Source of the DNA: Bacteroidota bacterium
Lineage (GTDB): Bacteria > Bacteroidota > Bacteroidia > Chitinophagales > Chitinophagaceae
NCBI GenBank assembly: GCA_023387985.1
Contig: JAEWHC010000001.1
Span: 124,001-188,000 of the forward strand
DNA: 64,000 nt
Direction of reading: 5' to 3'
The notes beneath the pieces were generated by a model, which saw only the letters and a list, made by a program, of their open reading frames with translations, did not search any database and was not told where the DNA came from. This document shows positions 36,501-45,616 of this stretch, piece by piece (within the stretch, counting starts at the first letter, position 1; every line of letters begins with the position of its first letter). A program made the translations under genes and the position numbers.

Positions 36501-38032
36501 CTCCGCATCATGATATTTACAGCATTGAAGACCTTGCCCAGCTTATTTTCGATCTCAAAAATGCAAACCGCCGTGCACGCATTAGTGTAAAATTGGTAAG
36601 CAAAGCGGGGGTTGGAACAATTGCCGCCGGTGTAACCAAAGCCAAGAGTGACGTGGTTCTTATTTCGGGCCATGACGGCGGAACCGGCGCCTCGCCACTC
36701 AGCTCAATCCGGCATGCAGGACTGCCCTGGGAATTGGGTTTAGCTGAAACTCACCAAACCCTGATGCTCAACCAATTAAGAAGCAGGGTTGTGGTGCAGG
36801 CTGATGGCCAGATGAAGACCGGGAGGGATATAGCCATTGCTACGCTACTGGGTGCCGAAGAATGGGGCGTAGCCACAGCCGCACTGGTGGTGGAAGGCTG
36901 CATCATGATGCGCAAATGTCATTTGAATACCTGTCCGGTTGGGGTCGCCACGCAAAACCCGGATTTGAGAATGCGGTTTACCGGCAAGGCAGACCACGTG
37001 GTGAACTTCTTTAATTTCCTCGTGCAGGAGCTTAGGGAGATCATGGCTGAATTGGGATTCCGCACGATTAATGAAATGGTGGGACAGTCCCAGTACCTTA
37101 AGGTAAGGGATAACCTGACGCACTGGAAACATAAGAACCTTGACCTGTCCCCTGTTCTATTCAAACGGGCGGAAGAAACATGCGAAAGCCATTGCAGTCA
37201 GAAACAGGATCACGACCTGGAAAATGTGTTGGACAGGGAATTGCTCTCACTCGCAATACCCGCTATTGAATTTAAGCAACCCATTTATTATCAGCTACCT
37301 ATACAGAATACCGATCGTACTACTGGAACAATGCTCAGCAATCAAGTTACCCGCAAATACGGTGCAGAAGCATTGCCTGATGGAACTATCCATTTTAAAT
37401 TTACGGGTACTGCAGGCCAGAGCTATGGGGCATTTTCCACCAACGGGTTGAAACTTGAGCTTGAGGGAGATGCCAATGATTATTTTGGAAAAGGCCTGAG
37501 TGGCGCGCATCTCATTGTATATCCGGATAAACGCTCCACGTTTATTCCTGAAGAAAATATTGTAATTGGCAATGTGGCTTTGTATGGGGCAACCTCTGGC
37601 AAGGCTTATATACGGGGTAAAGCCGGTGAGCGTTTTGCTGTGCGCAACAGCGGGGCTACAGCAGTGGTGGAAGGTGTGGGTGATCATGGTTGTGAATATA
37701 TGACCGGCGGCCGTGTGCTGATTCTAGGTCCTACAGGAAGAAACTTTGCCGCTGGCATGAGTGGAGGCATTACTTATGTGTACGATCCTGGCCAAAGGTT
37801 ACCCGATTTAATCAATGTCGAAATGGTGGATTTGGATCCCTGTCAGCCGGAAGATTTCCAATGGATTGAAACTGAGCTGGAAAATCATTTACGATTCACC
37901 GGCAGCAGCGTGGCAAAATATCTGCTCGAAGATTTTGAAGCAGCGAAATCCGGGTTCATTAAAGTATTTCCTCGGGATTATAAAGCCATTTTGGAGAAAA
38001 AAACCGCGGTCGTTAATACTCCTGCTGTTTGA
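33515..38032 (+). CDS. gltB: glutamate synthase large subunit
   Basis: A 1505-residue enzyme that makes glutamate from glutamine and 2-oxoglutarate with GltD. The N-terminal type-2 glutaminase has its nucleophile at Cys18 (FEHDACGIGF), so about 17 residues must be removed by processing. The central domain, FMN-binding synthase domain (NTGEGGEDESRYAPL, GTGASPLSSIRHAGLPWELGL cut here as separate stretches) and the C-terminal beta-helix (NSGATAVVEGVGDHGCEYMT) follow in order. The 3Fe-4S cysteines are Cys1129, Cys1135 and Cys1140 (CIMMRKCHLNTC). Length and layout are normal. gltD follows 35 nt downstream. Confidence 0.97.
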   Translation: MNQNAVGLYDPSFEHDACGIGFVAHIQGKKSHQHVLDALTILENMEHRGACGCDKLTGDGAGIMLQIPHEFMASEARKAKIHLPAPGKYGVGFLFFPRNISLREECRDILVRSAEKLGLEIIWFREVPVNRDGIGETALSVEPIMEQVFVKCPDNIGDHTAFDRKLFVLRNYTSHLIGQTLKQDAIGFYISSFSSKTIIYKGQLTSLQVRSYFPDLADPSVTSAFGLVHSRFATNTFPSWRLAQPFRFIAHNGEINTLQGNLNWLRSSEQGFVSPYFSKEEMDMLLPVVTSGQSDSACLDNMIELLSFTGRSLPHTMMMLIPEAWDHHDEMSAEKRAFYEYHACLMEPWDGPASISFTDGNLIGATLDRNGLRPSRFCVTTDNRVIMSSESGTLPLDPETIIEKGRLQPGKMFVVDMEKGRIISDDELKADICRQRPYGEWLNKYKIRLEELPEPRVKFTDLESDQILKYQKVFGYTTEDVNRIISQMAIEGKEPIGSMGTDIPLAVLSEQPQHLSNYFKQLFAQVTNPPIDPIREKLVMSLATFVGNNGNILGEDPLSAHTVALPHPILTNHELEKLRSIDTGIFQAKTLQCYFRADGKAGSLKKALDRICRYAVDSVEDGFEVLILSDRAIDSDHAPIPSLLATAAIHHHLIRKGYRGKVGIVVEAGDAWEVHHFASLLAFGATAINPYLALSSIREMNSSGYLQSTFDHDTLKTNYINAINNGLLKVFSKMGISTLQSYQGAQIFEIIGINKKVVDQYFTGAISRIEGLDLDDLAKEKLALHYFAFQSNSNDTFLPTGGVYQWKQRGEEHLFNPNTIHLLQYSSGNNDYTTYKKYAKLVNDQSRKSITIRGLLEFNKIRPSISIDEVEPAEVILKRFATGAMSFGSISWEAHTTLAIAMNRIGAKSNTGEGGEDESRYAPLENGDSMRSAIKQVASARFGVTSRYLTEADELQIKMAQGAKPGEGGQLPGHKVDDWIGRVRHSTPGVGLISPPPHHDIYSIEDLAQLIFDLKNANRRARISVKLVSKAGVGTIAAGVTKAKSDVVLISGHDGGTGASPLSSIRHAGLPWELGLAETHQTLMLNQLRSRVVVQADGQMKTGRDIAIATLLGAEEWGVATAALVVEGCIMMRKCHLNTCPVGVATQNPDLRMRFTGKADHVVNFFNFLVQELREIMAELGFRTINEMVGQSQYLKVRDNLTHWKHKNLDLSPVLFKRAEETCESHCSQKQDHDLENVLDRELLSLAIPAIEFKQPIYYQLPIQNTDRTTGTMLSNQVTRKYGAEALPDGTIHFKFTGTAGQSYGAFSTNGLKLELEGDANDYFGKGLSGAHLIVYPDKRSTFIPEENIVIGNVALYGATSGKAYIRGKAGERFAVRNSGATAVVEGVGDHGCEYMTGGRVLILGPTGRNFAAGMSGGITYVYDPGQRLPDLINVEMVDLDPCQPEDFQWIETELENHLRFTGSSVAKYLLEDFEAAKSGFIKVFPRDYKAILEKKTAVVNTPAV

Positions 38033-38067
38033 CAAAAAAATTTACGAACCTATCTTTTGAAATTAAT

Positions 38068-39576
38068 ATGGGAAAACCAACCGGATTTTTAGAATTTACA
38101 CGTGAAATGCCTGAAAAAGCTTCGGTGCAGGACCGCCTGAACCATTATGGGGAGTTTGTGGCACTGATGGATAATGACAAGCTCAACCGGCAAGCCGCGC
38201 GGTGCATGAATTGTGGAGTACCTTTTTGCCATAGTGGATGCCCTTTGGGCAATGTGATCCCGGAATTTAATGATGCGGTTTACCGCAAAAACTGGAAGGA
38301 AGCTTATCAAATTCTCAGTTCAACAAATAATTTCCCTGAATTTACCGGAAGAATTTGCCCTGCACCCTGCGAAAGCGCCTGCGTACTGGGGATTAATCAA
38401 CCGCCTGTAACCATAGAGGATATTGAAAAACACATCATTGAAATTGCTTTCGATAATGGTTATGTGCAACCACATATTCCCATTATCCGCAGCGGCAAAA
38501 AAGTTGCGGTGGTTGGCTCCGGTCCTTCCGGTTTGGCTGCGGCAACCCAGTTAAACAAGGCCGGCCATTTGGTTACGGTTTTTGAAAGGGATAAACAAGT
38601 TGGCGGCTTATTGCGCTATGGAATTCCGGATTTCAAACTTGAAAAAAGGATAATTGACCGCAGGGTGAAACTGATGAAAGAAGAAGGCATTGAATTCCGT
38701 ACCGATACGCAGGTTGGAACGGATTACAGTGCCGCCGACATGTTGCGCGAATACAACGCTGTAGTACTTGCCTGCGGATCTACCATTCCTCGCGATCTTA
38801 AAATTCCGGGAAGAGAAACCAAAGGCGTACATTTTGCCATGCAATTTCTCAAACAGCAAAACAAAAGGATTTCTCATCCGGAATATCATCCCTCCAATGA
38901 CCGGGGATTTGCGGGAAGCTATTTTAAAGAACCTATTTTGGCAACCGGTAAGCATGTAGTAGTAATAGGCGGTGGCGATACAGGAAGTGATTGCGTGGGC
39001 ACCAGCAACCGGCAGGGAGCAGCAAGCGTAACGCAATTTGAATTGATGCCGATGCCGCCAACATCGCGTACACCTTTCATGCCCTGGCCTACCTACCCTA
39101 TGATCCTTAAAACTACCACAAGCCATGAAGAAGGATGCCAAAGAGCCTGGGCTATAGGAACAAAAGAATTTGTGACCAATGATGATGGTGAATTGAAGGG
39201 GCTTAAAATTGTGGATCTGAATTGGGAAACCGGTGACAAGGGGCAGCCGTTGAAATTTGTAGAAGTTGCAGGTACTGAACGGGAGATTCCCTGCGAACTT
39301 GCCTTACTGGCTATGGGGTTTTTGCATACCCAACAGGAAGGCCTGCTTGAACAGATGGAACTTGAGACCGATGAACGCGGAAACGTAAAAGCTTCACCCT
39401 CCGAATTTTCAACATCACTTACCAAAGTTTTTTCCTGCGGCGATATGCGCCGGGGACAAAGCCTCGTGGTATGGGCAATAAGCGAAGGCAGAGAATGTGC
39501 CAGGAAAGTAGATGAATATTTAATGGGTTCCTCCATGCTTGAACAAAAAGATCACAACATAATTTGCGTGGATTAA
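38068..39576 (+). CDS. gltD: glutamate synthase small subunit
   Basis: A 502-residue partner of GltB that passes electrons from NADPH. ATG 38068 is chosen; a TTG at 38029 overlapping the gltB end is less likely. The N-terminus holds the 4Fe-4S ligands (ARCMNCGVPFCHSGCPLGN and later CPAPCESACV). The FAD site is VAVVGSGPSGLAAA and the NADPH site VVVIGGGDTGSDC. LALLAMGF and the final VFSCGDMRRGQSLVVWAI are typical. It is in an operon with gltB. No terminator is obvious after it before the thr leader. Confidence 0.97.
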   Translation: MGKPTGFLEFTREMPEKASVQDRLNHYGEFVALMDNDKLNRQAARCMNCGVPFCHSGCPLGNVIPEFNDAVYRKNWKEAYQILSSTNNFPEFTGRICPAPCESACVLGINQPPVTIEDIEKHIIEIAFDNGYVQPHIPIIRSGKKVAVVGSGPSGLAAATQLNKAGHLVTVFERDKQVGGLLRYGIPDFKLEKRIIDRRVKLMKEEGIEFRTDTQVGTDYSAADMLREYNAVVLACGSTIPRDLKIPGRETKGVHFAMQFLKQQNKRISHPEYHPSNDRGFAGSYFKEPILATGKHVVVIGGGDTGSDCVGTSNRQGAASVTQFELMPMPPTSRTPFMPWPTYPMILKTTTSHEEGCQRAWAIGTKEFVTNDDGELKGLKIVDLNWETGDKGQPLKFVEVAGTEREIPCELALLAMGFLHTQQEGLLEQMELETDERGNVKASPSEFSTSLTKVFSCGDMRRGQSLVVWAISEGRECARKVDEYLMGSSMLEQKDHNIICVD

Positions 39577-39656
39577 GTCATTCATGATTTTGTCTTAGAA
39601 AAACCTGTTCTTTAAAAGTTATTCTTCGATTCAATTTTATTTGAAACTGAAACTTT

Positions 39657-39664
39657 TATATTTG
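39657..39664 (+). promoter_or_regulatory. promoter -7 element of the thr operon leader
   Basis: TATATTTG matches the consensus exactly and ends 6 nt before the ATG of the short leader ORF, so transcription probably starts at or just before that codon. Confidence 0.6.
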
Positions 39665-39670
39665 TACCAC

Positions 39671-39772
39671 ATGCAAATCAGAAATATCATGATAGGTCAT
39701 GCCCTGTTGAATAAAAATCAAATGGTTAAGGCACATTCTTCCGGCGGCACCGGCTTCACCCGCAAGGGTTAA
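39671..39772 (+). CDS. candidate thr leader peptide, 33 aa
   Basis: A 33-codon ORF begins 6 nt after an exact -7 element and ends inside a terminator-like structure. The peptide starts MQIRNIMIGHALL with three Ile in the first eight residues. It ends SSGGTGFTRKG, with Thr at positions 27 and 30. Thr and Ile derive from the pathway encoded downstream. The Thr30 codon (39758-39760) overlaps the 5' arm of the hairpin, so a ribosome stalled there for lack of Thr-tRNA would block terminator formation. This is the arrangement of an attenuation leader. It is too short to appear as a normal gene and remains a prediction. Confidence 0.5.
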   Translation: MQIRNIMIGHALLNKNQMVKAHSSGGTGFTRKG

Positions 39773-39782
39773 TTATTTTTTT
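39755..39782 (+). terminator. terminator-like hairpin (candidate attenuator) before thrA
   Basis: ACCC (39758-39761) and GGGT (39766-39769) enclose a GCAA tetraloop. Two more T-A pairs form beyond a mismatch, and a run of seven Ts (39776-39782) follows. The stem is short, so termination may be partial. Another small hairpin (GCCTG/CAGGC) follows at about 39785-39798. Confidence 0.45.
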
Positions 39783-39890
39783 CGGCCTGCTTCCAGGCAC
39801 TATCACCAGGGTGTTTATGTCTTTTATTTGTCCTGTTTTAGCCCGCCACGTTGTTTATTCAATTGACCATTTAATTTATTCTTTACCATT

Positions 39891-42332
39891 ATGCATATTT
39901 TGAAATTCGGCGGTAGTTCTGTCGCCGGAAGCCAGAACATAAAAAAAGCCGTCAACATTGTCATAAATCATCCCGCTTCAGAAAAAGTTGTTGTGGTTTC
40001 CGCCCTTTCCGGGACTACAGATTTGTTGTTGCAGGCGGGAGTTATGGGCGAGGCGGGCGATCCGGGTTATAAGACCATACTTAATGACCTGGAAAAACGT
40101 CACCTGGATGCTGCCCGGGAACTGTTGCCACTCAACAACCAAAGCGCCTGTCTCTCCATGGTTAAACAGCTGTTCAATGAACTGGATTCAATTTGCGAAG
40201 GCATATTTATGCTCGGTGAATTGTCGTTGCGCAGCCGCGACAAGATCATGAGCTTTGGTGAATTGCTTTCTTCCCGCATCATTTCAGCTTATCTCAGTTC
40301 TTTGGGCGTACAGCATAAATGGCTGGACTCCCGCCAACTGATCAAGACAGACAGCCAGTTTACAAAAGCCAATGTTTTGATGGAGGAAACCCTTTCCCAA
40401 CTCAAACATGCGGTGGAGGATTCGGGCGGCGATTTATGCCTTGCTCCGGGTTTTATTGCAACAGACACTGAAGGCCATGTTACCACAATCGGCCGAGGAG
40501 GCAGTGATTATACGGCTGCGCTTTTTGCGGCAGCCACAAACGCAGAAGATCTTGAGATCTGGACAGATGTAAGTGGAATGATGACAGCTGATCCCAGGTG
40601 GGTATCCAATGCCAGCCCACTTTATGAAATTTCGTACCAGGAAGCGATGGAATTATCGCATTTTGGCGCGAGGGTCCTCTATCCTCCTACCATCCAGCCC
40701 GCAATGAAAAGAAAAATACCGGTATGGATCAAAAACACTTTTGAACCCGATGCACATGGCACACTGATCAGGCATGAAACCCCCGAAAATGAAGCGCCGG
40801 TCCGGGGAATTACCTCCATCAGCAATATTTGCCTGGTAAGCCTTGAAGGCAGCGGTATGATTGGTATTCCTGGATTTTCAAAAAGACTGTTTGAAGCGCT
40901 TGCAAACGAAAAGATCAATGTCATCCTGATCACTCAGGGTTCATCCGAGCATTCCATTTGTGTAGGCCTCCATAACAATGATTGCAGGCGGGCTGCCATA
41001 GCCATAAATAAAGCATTTGACCACGAAATACAACGGGGACTGGTGGAAAGGGTTCAACCTGAAACCAATTTGTCCATTGTGGCCCTGGTAGGCGACCATA
41101 TGAAAAGCCATCCCGGCATCAGCGGGCAGATGTTTTCTGCCCTGGGCAAAAATGGCATTAACGTAAGAGCCATAGCCCAAGGATCGTCGGAGAAAAATAT
41201 TTCAGCTGTAATTTCTTCCAATGATGTAAAAAAAGCGGTAAACGTATTGCATGAAGCTTTTTTTGAAAATGTAAAAAAGCAACTCAATCTTTTTATTGCC
41301 GGGCCGGGCAATGTGGGCAAACGGTTATTACATCAACTTTATCAGCAACATGCCTTCCTTTATGAAAAACTGAAGTTGCATGTGCGTGTTATCGGACTAT
41401 GCAATAGCCGGAAAATGGCATTTGCCGATAACGGCATAAATCTCGCCAACTGGAAACAAGCCCTGGAAGAAGGAGAACCGCGGACACAAGATTCTTTTGC
41501 CAGCAGGATCATTGAGCTCAATAAGCGGAATAGCGTTTTCATTGATATGACCGCGAAAGAAGATGTTGCTGAAGCATATGCGCCTCTTTTGAAAAAAAGC
41601 ATTGCTATTGTTGCCTGCAATAAAGTTGCCACGTCTTCACCATTCAACACCTATAAATATTTAAAGGAGCTGTCACATGAATTCAATACGCAATTTCTTT
41701 TTGAAACCAATGTTGGTGCAGGATTGCCCATTATCAGTACGCTGAATGACCTGATCCGGAGCGGCGATGTGGTGAAGCGCATTGAAGCCGTATTGAGCGG
41801 AACCCTGAATTTCGTTTTCAATCATTACGATGGCAGCCTGCCCTTTGCCAAAGTAGTGCGCAAAGCGCAGGAAGAAGGTTATACAGAACCCGATCCGCGG
41901 CTGGACCTGACCGGCCTGGATGTTGCGCGCAAGATTTTGATACTCGCCAGGGAATCGGGATATGAACTGGAAATGGAAGACATAACGAATAAGGGATTTC
42001 TGCCACAAAGTTGCCTGGAGGGTGATGTGGAAAATTTTTATGCTGAACTTGAAAAACACGAAGACCATTTCAGCACACTTTTGCAGGAAGCTATTGAAAA
42101 TGGCGGCAAATTGAAATATGTGGCAAGTTTTGCTGAAGGCAAGGCAGAAGTTGGACTTAAACATATTCAACCTGGCCATGATTTCTACAATCTTTTCGGC
42201 AAAGACAATATTGTGCTCTTTTATACAAACCGGTATGTCGATCAGCCGCTCGTTGTAAAGGGGGCGGGTGCCGGCGCTGAAGTCACCGCTTCAGGTGTTT
42301 TTGCCGATATCATTAAAATAAGCAGTCAGTAA
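39891..42332 (+). CDS. thrA: bifunctional aspartate kinase/homoserine dehydrogenase
   Basis: An 813-residue fusion enzyme that catalyses the first and third steps from aspartate towards threonine and methionine. The kinase starts with ILKFGGSSVAG, followed by GRGGSDYTAALFA and EIWTDVSGMMTADPR. Two ACT-type segments (about residues 315-460) should bind an end product, probably threonine. The homoserine dehydrogenase begins near 463 with LFIAGPGNVGKRLL and includes ETNVGAGLPIISTLNDLI and GTLNFVFNHYDG. It heads the thr operon, its stop codon overlapping the thrB ATG by one base (TAATG). A leader ORF and hairpin upstream suggest attenuation. Confidence 0.96.
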   Translation: MHILKFGGSSVAGSQNIKKAVNIVINHPASEKVVVVSALSGTTDLLLQAGVMGEAGDPGYKTILNDLEKRHLDAARELLPLNNQSACLSMVKQLFNELDSICEGIFMLGELSLRSRDKIMSFGELLSSRIISAYLSSLGVQHKWLDSRQLIKTDSQFTKANVLMEETLSQLKHAVEDSGGDLCLAPGFIATDTEGHVTTIGRGGSDYTAALFAAATNAEDLEIWTDVSGMMTADPRWVSNASPLYEISYQEAMELSHFGARVLYPPTIQPAMKRKIPVWIKNTFEPDAHGTLIRHETPENEAPVRGITSISNICLVSLEGSGMIGIPGFSKRLFEALANEKINVILITQGSSEHSICVGLHNNDCRRAAIAINKAFDHEIQRGLVERVQPETNLSIVALVGDHMKSHPGISGQMFSALGKNGINVRAIAQGSSEKNISAVISSNDVKKAVNVLHEAFFENVKKQLNLFIAGPGNVGKRLLHQLYQQHAFLYEKLKLHVRVIGLCNSRKMAFADNGINLANWKQALEEGEPRTQDSFASRIIELNKRNSVFIDMTAKEDVAEAYAPLLKKSIAIVACNKVATSSPFNTYKYLKELSHEFNTQFLFETNVGAGLPIISTLNDLIRSGDVVKRIEAVLSGTLNFVFNHYDGSLPFAKVVRKAQEEGYTEPDPRLDLTGLDVARKILILARESGYELEMEDITNKGFLPQSCLEGDVENFYAELEKHEDHFSTLLQEAIENGGKLKYVASFAEGKAEVGLKHIQPGHDFYNLFGKDNIVLFYTNRYVDQPLVVKGAGAGAEVTASGVFADIIKISSQ

Positions 42333-43267
42333 TGTCATCCGGAAAAAAAATATTGGTTTATTCTCCCGCTACTGTGGCAAACATGGTCTGTGGTTTTGAT
42401 ATCCTGGGTTTTGCTTTGGATGAACCTGCTGACATTATGGAAATGGAATTGACGGATCAAAACGAGGTGATCATTGAAAAAGATCCTGTTTATAACCTGC
42501 CGACGCAACCGGAGAAAAATGTGGCAGGGGCGCCATTGCTGGCAATGCTTAACGACCTGCCTCAAAAAAATTCAGGCTTTCGGTTAAAGATCACCAAACA
42601 CATAAAACCCGGGAGTGGAATCGGAAGTTCTGCCGCAAGTGCAGCAGGTGCGGTAATTGGAGCAAATCATTTGCTGGGAAATTGGTTTTCCAAAGAGGAG
42701 CTGGTACAATATGCCATGCTTGGCGAGAAAGTTGCTACCGGTGTAAAGCATGCCGACAATATTGCTCCCGCCATTTACGGCGGCATAACGTTGGTGCGGT
42801 CCATTTTTCCGCTTGATATTATTTCTTTGCCCACACCCAACTTGTTTGTCACGGTGGTTCATCCGCAAATTGAAGTACGCACTGCGGATGCGCGTGCCAT
42901 CCTGAAGCAAACTGTATTGTTGAAAGACGCTATCAGGCAATGGGGAAATATAGCCGGCCTGGTGGCCGGAATAATGAAAAATGATCATCACCTTATCGGG
43001 CGCAGCCTGGAAGATTACCTGATTGAACCCACACGCAGCATTTTGATACCCGGATTTGATGATGTAAAGGCCAGATCGAAGGCTGCGGGCGCTCTGGGTG
43101 GTGGAATTTCCGGGTCCGGACCTTCCATTTTTATGCTAAGCAGCAGCAGGGAGATCAGTCTTGAAGTAGAGAAAGAAATGAGCAACGTATTTACATCCAT
43201 AGGAATTGACCATGCCACTTATGCGACCCGTATCAATCCGCACGGCGTCATCGTAAAAGCAAAATGA
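42332..43267 (+). CDS. thrB: homoserine kinase
   Basis: A 311-residue GHMP-family kinase that phosphorylates homoserine with ATP. The N-terminal VYSPATVANMVCGFD is the substrate-binding region, the ATP-binding GHMP motif is PGSGIGSSAASAAGAV, and GGGISGSGPSIFML is the C-terminal motif. The length is typical. It overlaps thrA by one base, and thrC begins 1 nt after its stop codon, so all three are translated from one mRNA. Confidence 0.96.
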   Translation: MSSGKKILVYSPATVANMVCGFDILGFALDEPADIMEMELTDQNEVIIEKDPVYNLPTQPEKNVAGAPLLAMLNDLPQKNSGFRLKITKHIKPGSGIGSSAASAAGAVIGANHLLGNWFSKEELVQYAMLGEKVATGVKHADNIAPAIYGGITLVRSIFPLDIISLPTPNLFVTVVHPQIEVRTADARAILKQTVLLKDAIRQWGNIAGLVAGIMKNDHHLIGRSLEDYLIEPTRSILIPGFDDVKARSKAAGALGGGISGSGPSIFMLSSSREISLEVEKEMSNVFTSIGIDHATYATRINPHGVIVKAK

Positions 43268-43268
43268 G

Positions 43269-44558
43269 ATGAAGTTTTACAGCACAAATCATAAATCCGC
43301 CCACGTTACCTTTCGCGATGCGGTTATTGCCGGGCAGGCTCCGGATGGCGGATTGTACTTCCCCGAAGAAATTCCCGCATTTCCTTTCGATATTTTGAAA
43401 CTGCCAAAAGATCAGCTTGCTTATGAAGTCATGAGGCCGTATGCCGGTGGAGAAATACCTGCCGATATACTCGAAAAGATAGCCGCGGAAGCGGTGGATT
43501 TTCCATTTCCGCTGGAGAAGATTACAGAACAGATTTTCACCCTTGAATTGTTTCACGGCCCTACCCTTGCATTTAAAGATGTTGGTGCTAGGTTAATAAG
43601 CAGAACGCTTGGCTTTTTCAACCAGGGCGAAAGCAAAAAAGTTACTGTGCTGGTGGCCACTTCCGGGGATACGGGCGGAGCTGTTGCCAACGGATTTGAA
43701 GATGTAGAAGGCGTTGAGGTGATCATTCTCTACCCTTCCGGAAAAGTAAGCCCCGTGCAGGAATTTCAACTGACTACCTGCGGCGCAAATATACACGCCC
43801 TCGAAGTACTCGGGGACTTTGACGCCTGCCAGGCCATGGTCAAAAAAGCATTTTTGGATCCCGACCTGCAAACTAAATACCTGCTCACCTCAGCCAACAG
43901 CATTAACGTTGCGCGGTGGCTACCGCAGCAATTCTATTATCTTTTTGCCCTGCAGCAATGGCCTCAGGATATCCCACCGGTAATTTCTGTTCCGAGTGGA
44001 AATTTCGGCAATATCTGCGCTGGACTTTTGGCCTGGAAAAGCGGTCTGCCTGTTAAACATTTTATCGCGGCCTGCAACGAAAACAATGCGATACCACAAT
44101 TTCTCTCCTCAGGTGAAATGCCCGATCAACCGACCATTCCCACCCTTTCGAATGCGATGGATGTGGCCAAACCAAGCAATTTCATCCGCATTGTAGAACT
44201 TTTTGACCACAATATTCCGGCACTGAAGAAAATGCTTTCCGCGGACAGCATCAATGATGCAACCACACGTCAAACCATCTCCAGAATTTACAGAGATCAT
44301 CGGTACACGCTCGACCCACATGGCGCAGTAGGATTTGCCGCACTGGAGAATTACTTACACAATGATCATTCTGCAAAAGGGTTTTTCCTGGAAACCGCCC
44401 ACCCGGTAAAATTTCCAGGAGTAGTTGCCGAAATGACCGGAAAAGATCCGGATATTCCAGGTCGCCTGAAACCCATATTAAGCAAAGAAAAAAGAAGCAC
44501 CGTTTTGGAAGCTTCTTTTGATCAGTTGAAAGACCATTTGATGGAACGCAGAGATTAA
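43269..44558 (+). CDS. thrC: threonine synthase
   Basis: A 429-residue PLP enzyme that converts O-phosphohomoserine to threonine. The N-terminus KFYSTNHKSAHVTFRDAV is typical. Lys103 in FHGPTLAFKDVGA is the PLP lysine, and VATSGDTGGAVANGF and SVPSGNFGNICAGLLA form the phosphate cup. The C-terminus carries ETAHPVKFPGVV. It is the last gene of the thr operon. Its final four bases overlap the end of a convergent gene. A decayed second threonine synthase tail occurs at 27487-27657. Confidence 0.96.
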   Translation: MKFYSTNHKSAHVTFRDAVIAGQAPDGGLYFPEEIPAFPFDILKLPKDQLAYEVMRPYAGGEIPADILEKIAAEAVDFPFPLEKITEQIFTLELFHGPTLAFKDVGARLISRTLGFFNQGESKKVTVLVATSGDTGGAVANGFEDVEGVEVIILYPSGKVSPVQEFQLTTCGANIHALEVLGDFDACQAMVKKAFLDPDLQTKYLLTSANSINVARWLPQQFYYLFALQQWPQDIPPVISVPSGNFGNICAGLLAWKSGLPVKHFIAACNENNAIPQFLSSGEMPDQPTIPTLSNAMDVAKPSNFIRIVELFDHNIPALKKMLSADSINDATTRQTISRIYRDHRYTLDPHGAVGFAALENYLHNDHSAKGFFLETAHPVKFPGVVAEMTGKDPDIPGRLKPILSKEKRSTVLEASFDQLKDHLMERRD

Positions 44559-45616
44559 TGGTAATGGACGTAAACCTGCCCGTGCGTTGTATTCAGAAAT
44601 TCATTCAGGTCAATGTCTTCCTGTTTGATAAATCCTTTTTGGGGTAAGGTTCCGTTATCCACCATTTCTACTACGGATGCGATTGAGCAAGCTGTAGTCC
44701 AGGAAATGGCCCTCCAGATATTTCCATGCAATAAATGCGGATAGTAGGCTTTATAGAATTCTTCGCGAGCCAGGTGATCACCCTGCCAGCCTTCTACCAC
44801 AACATATACGTACACCACATCTTCTGTAACAGGCGGCTTGGCTTCGGTCAGGATTTTCTCTGCCATTTGACGGTTGTCTTTCATCAGCAGTTCATAAAGA
44901 AAAAACCGCATCAGCTTCGCGTGACCGGGATAACGGATGGTCTTGTAATTCAAGGTATCTACCTTGCCCTCAAGGGTTTCACAAAGTGTTCCCAATCCGC
45001 CGCTTGTAGAAAAAGCTTCAAAATCACGTCCTTCAATATTGATGTGTTCGATGCCATCGAGTGAGGGAACCAGCTTGCGCACACCATTATGAATCACTTC
45101 CGAATCATTAATGTATTCATTGAGCACTCCCGCCGGTGACCAGGTAAAAGAATATGCCATTTGACCGTTGGGATATTTCGGCAATGCACCAACCCGCAAT
45201 TCCACATCACGGAGCTTCGTGAATTTCTTCATCAAATGCGCGCCTACAATACCCACAAAGCCAGGTGCAAGACCACATTGAGGAACCATGGCGCCTTTAC
45301 TGTCTTTTGCCATTTCGCGGATGGCATTCGTAGTCGGCACATCCTCGGTGAGATCGAAATAGTGAATGCCAGCCCGGTATGCTGCCTCTGCTACTGACAG
45401 ATTTAAATTGTATGGCAAGCAGGAAACAACGGCATCTACTTCTTTCAGTTCGGAATCCAGGAATGCAGGATCTAAAACCTCACCCAAATGAATGGCGAAA
45501 TCAAAATTTCCCCGTGGCTGATGTTTATCAAGGCCTGTAACTTCAAATTTTTCTCCCAGTAACGTGGCAACCAATGACCCGACCTTTCCCAGGCCGACAA
45601 CTGCAATTTTTTTCAT
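44555..45616 (-). CDS. saccharopine dehydrogenase-like oxidoreductase
   Basis: A 353-residue protein. The start is ATG 45616, giving the Rossmann fold KIAVVGLGKVGSLVATLL; the frame upstream to 45679 is not needed. EVDAVVSCLPYNLNLSVAEAA and APGFVGIVGAHLM fit the saccharopine dehydrogenase/lysine-oxoglutarate reductase superfamily. The reaction is NAD(P)-linked at an imine or amino acid, perhaps in lysine or carboxynorspermidine metabolism; the exact substrate is unclear. It overlaps thrC by 4 bp tail to tail. Confidence 0.87.
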   Translation of the reverse strand: MKKIAVVGLGKVGSLVATLLGEKFEVTGLDKHQPRGNFDFAIHLGEVLDPAFLDSELKEVDAVVSCLPYNLNLSVAEAAYRAGIHYFDLTEDVPTTNAIREMAKDSKGAMVPQCGLAPGFVGIVGAHLMKKFTKLRDVELRVGALPKYPNGQMAYSFTWSPAGVLNEYINDSEVIHNGVRKLVPSLDGIEHINIEGRDFEAFSTSGGLGTLCETLEGKVDTLNYKTIRYPGHAKLMRFFLYELLMKDNRQMAEKILTEAKPPVTEDVVYVYVVVEGWQGDHLAREEFYKAYYPHLLHGNIWRAISWTTACSIASVVEMVDNGTLPQKGFIKQEDIDLNEFLNTTHGQVYVHYH

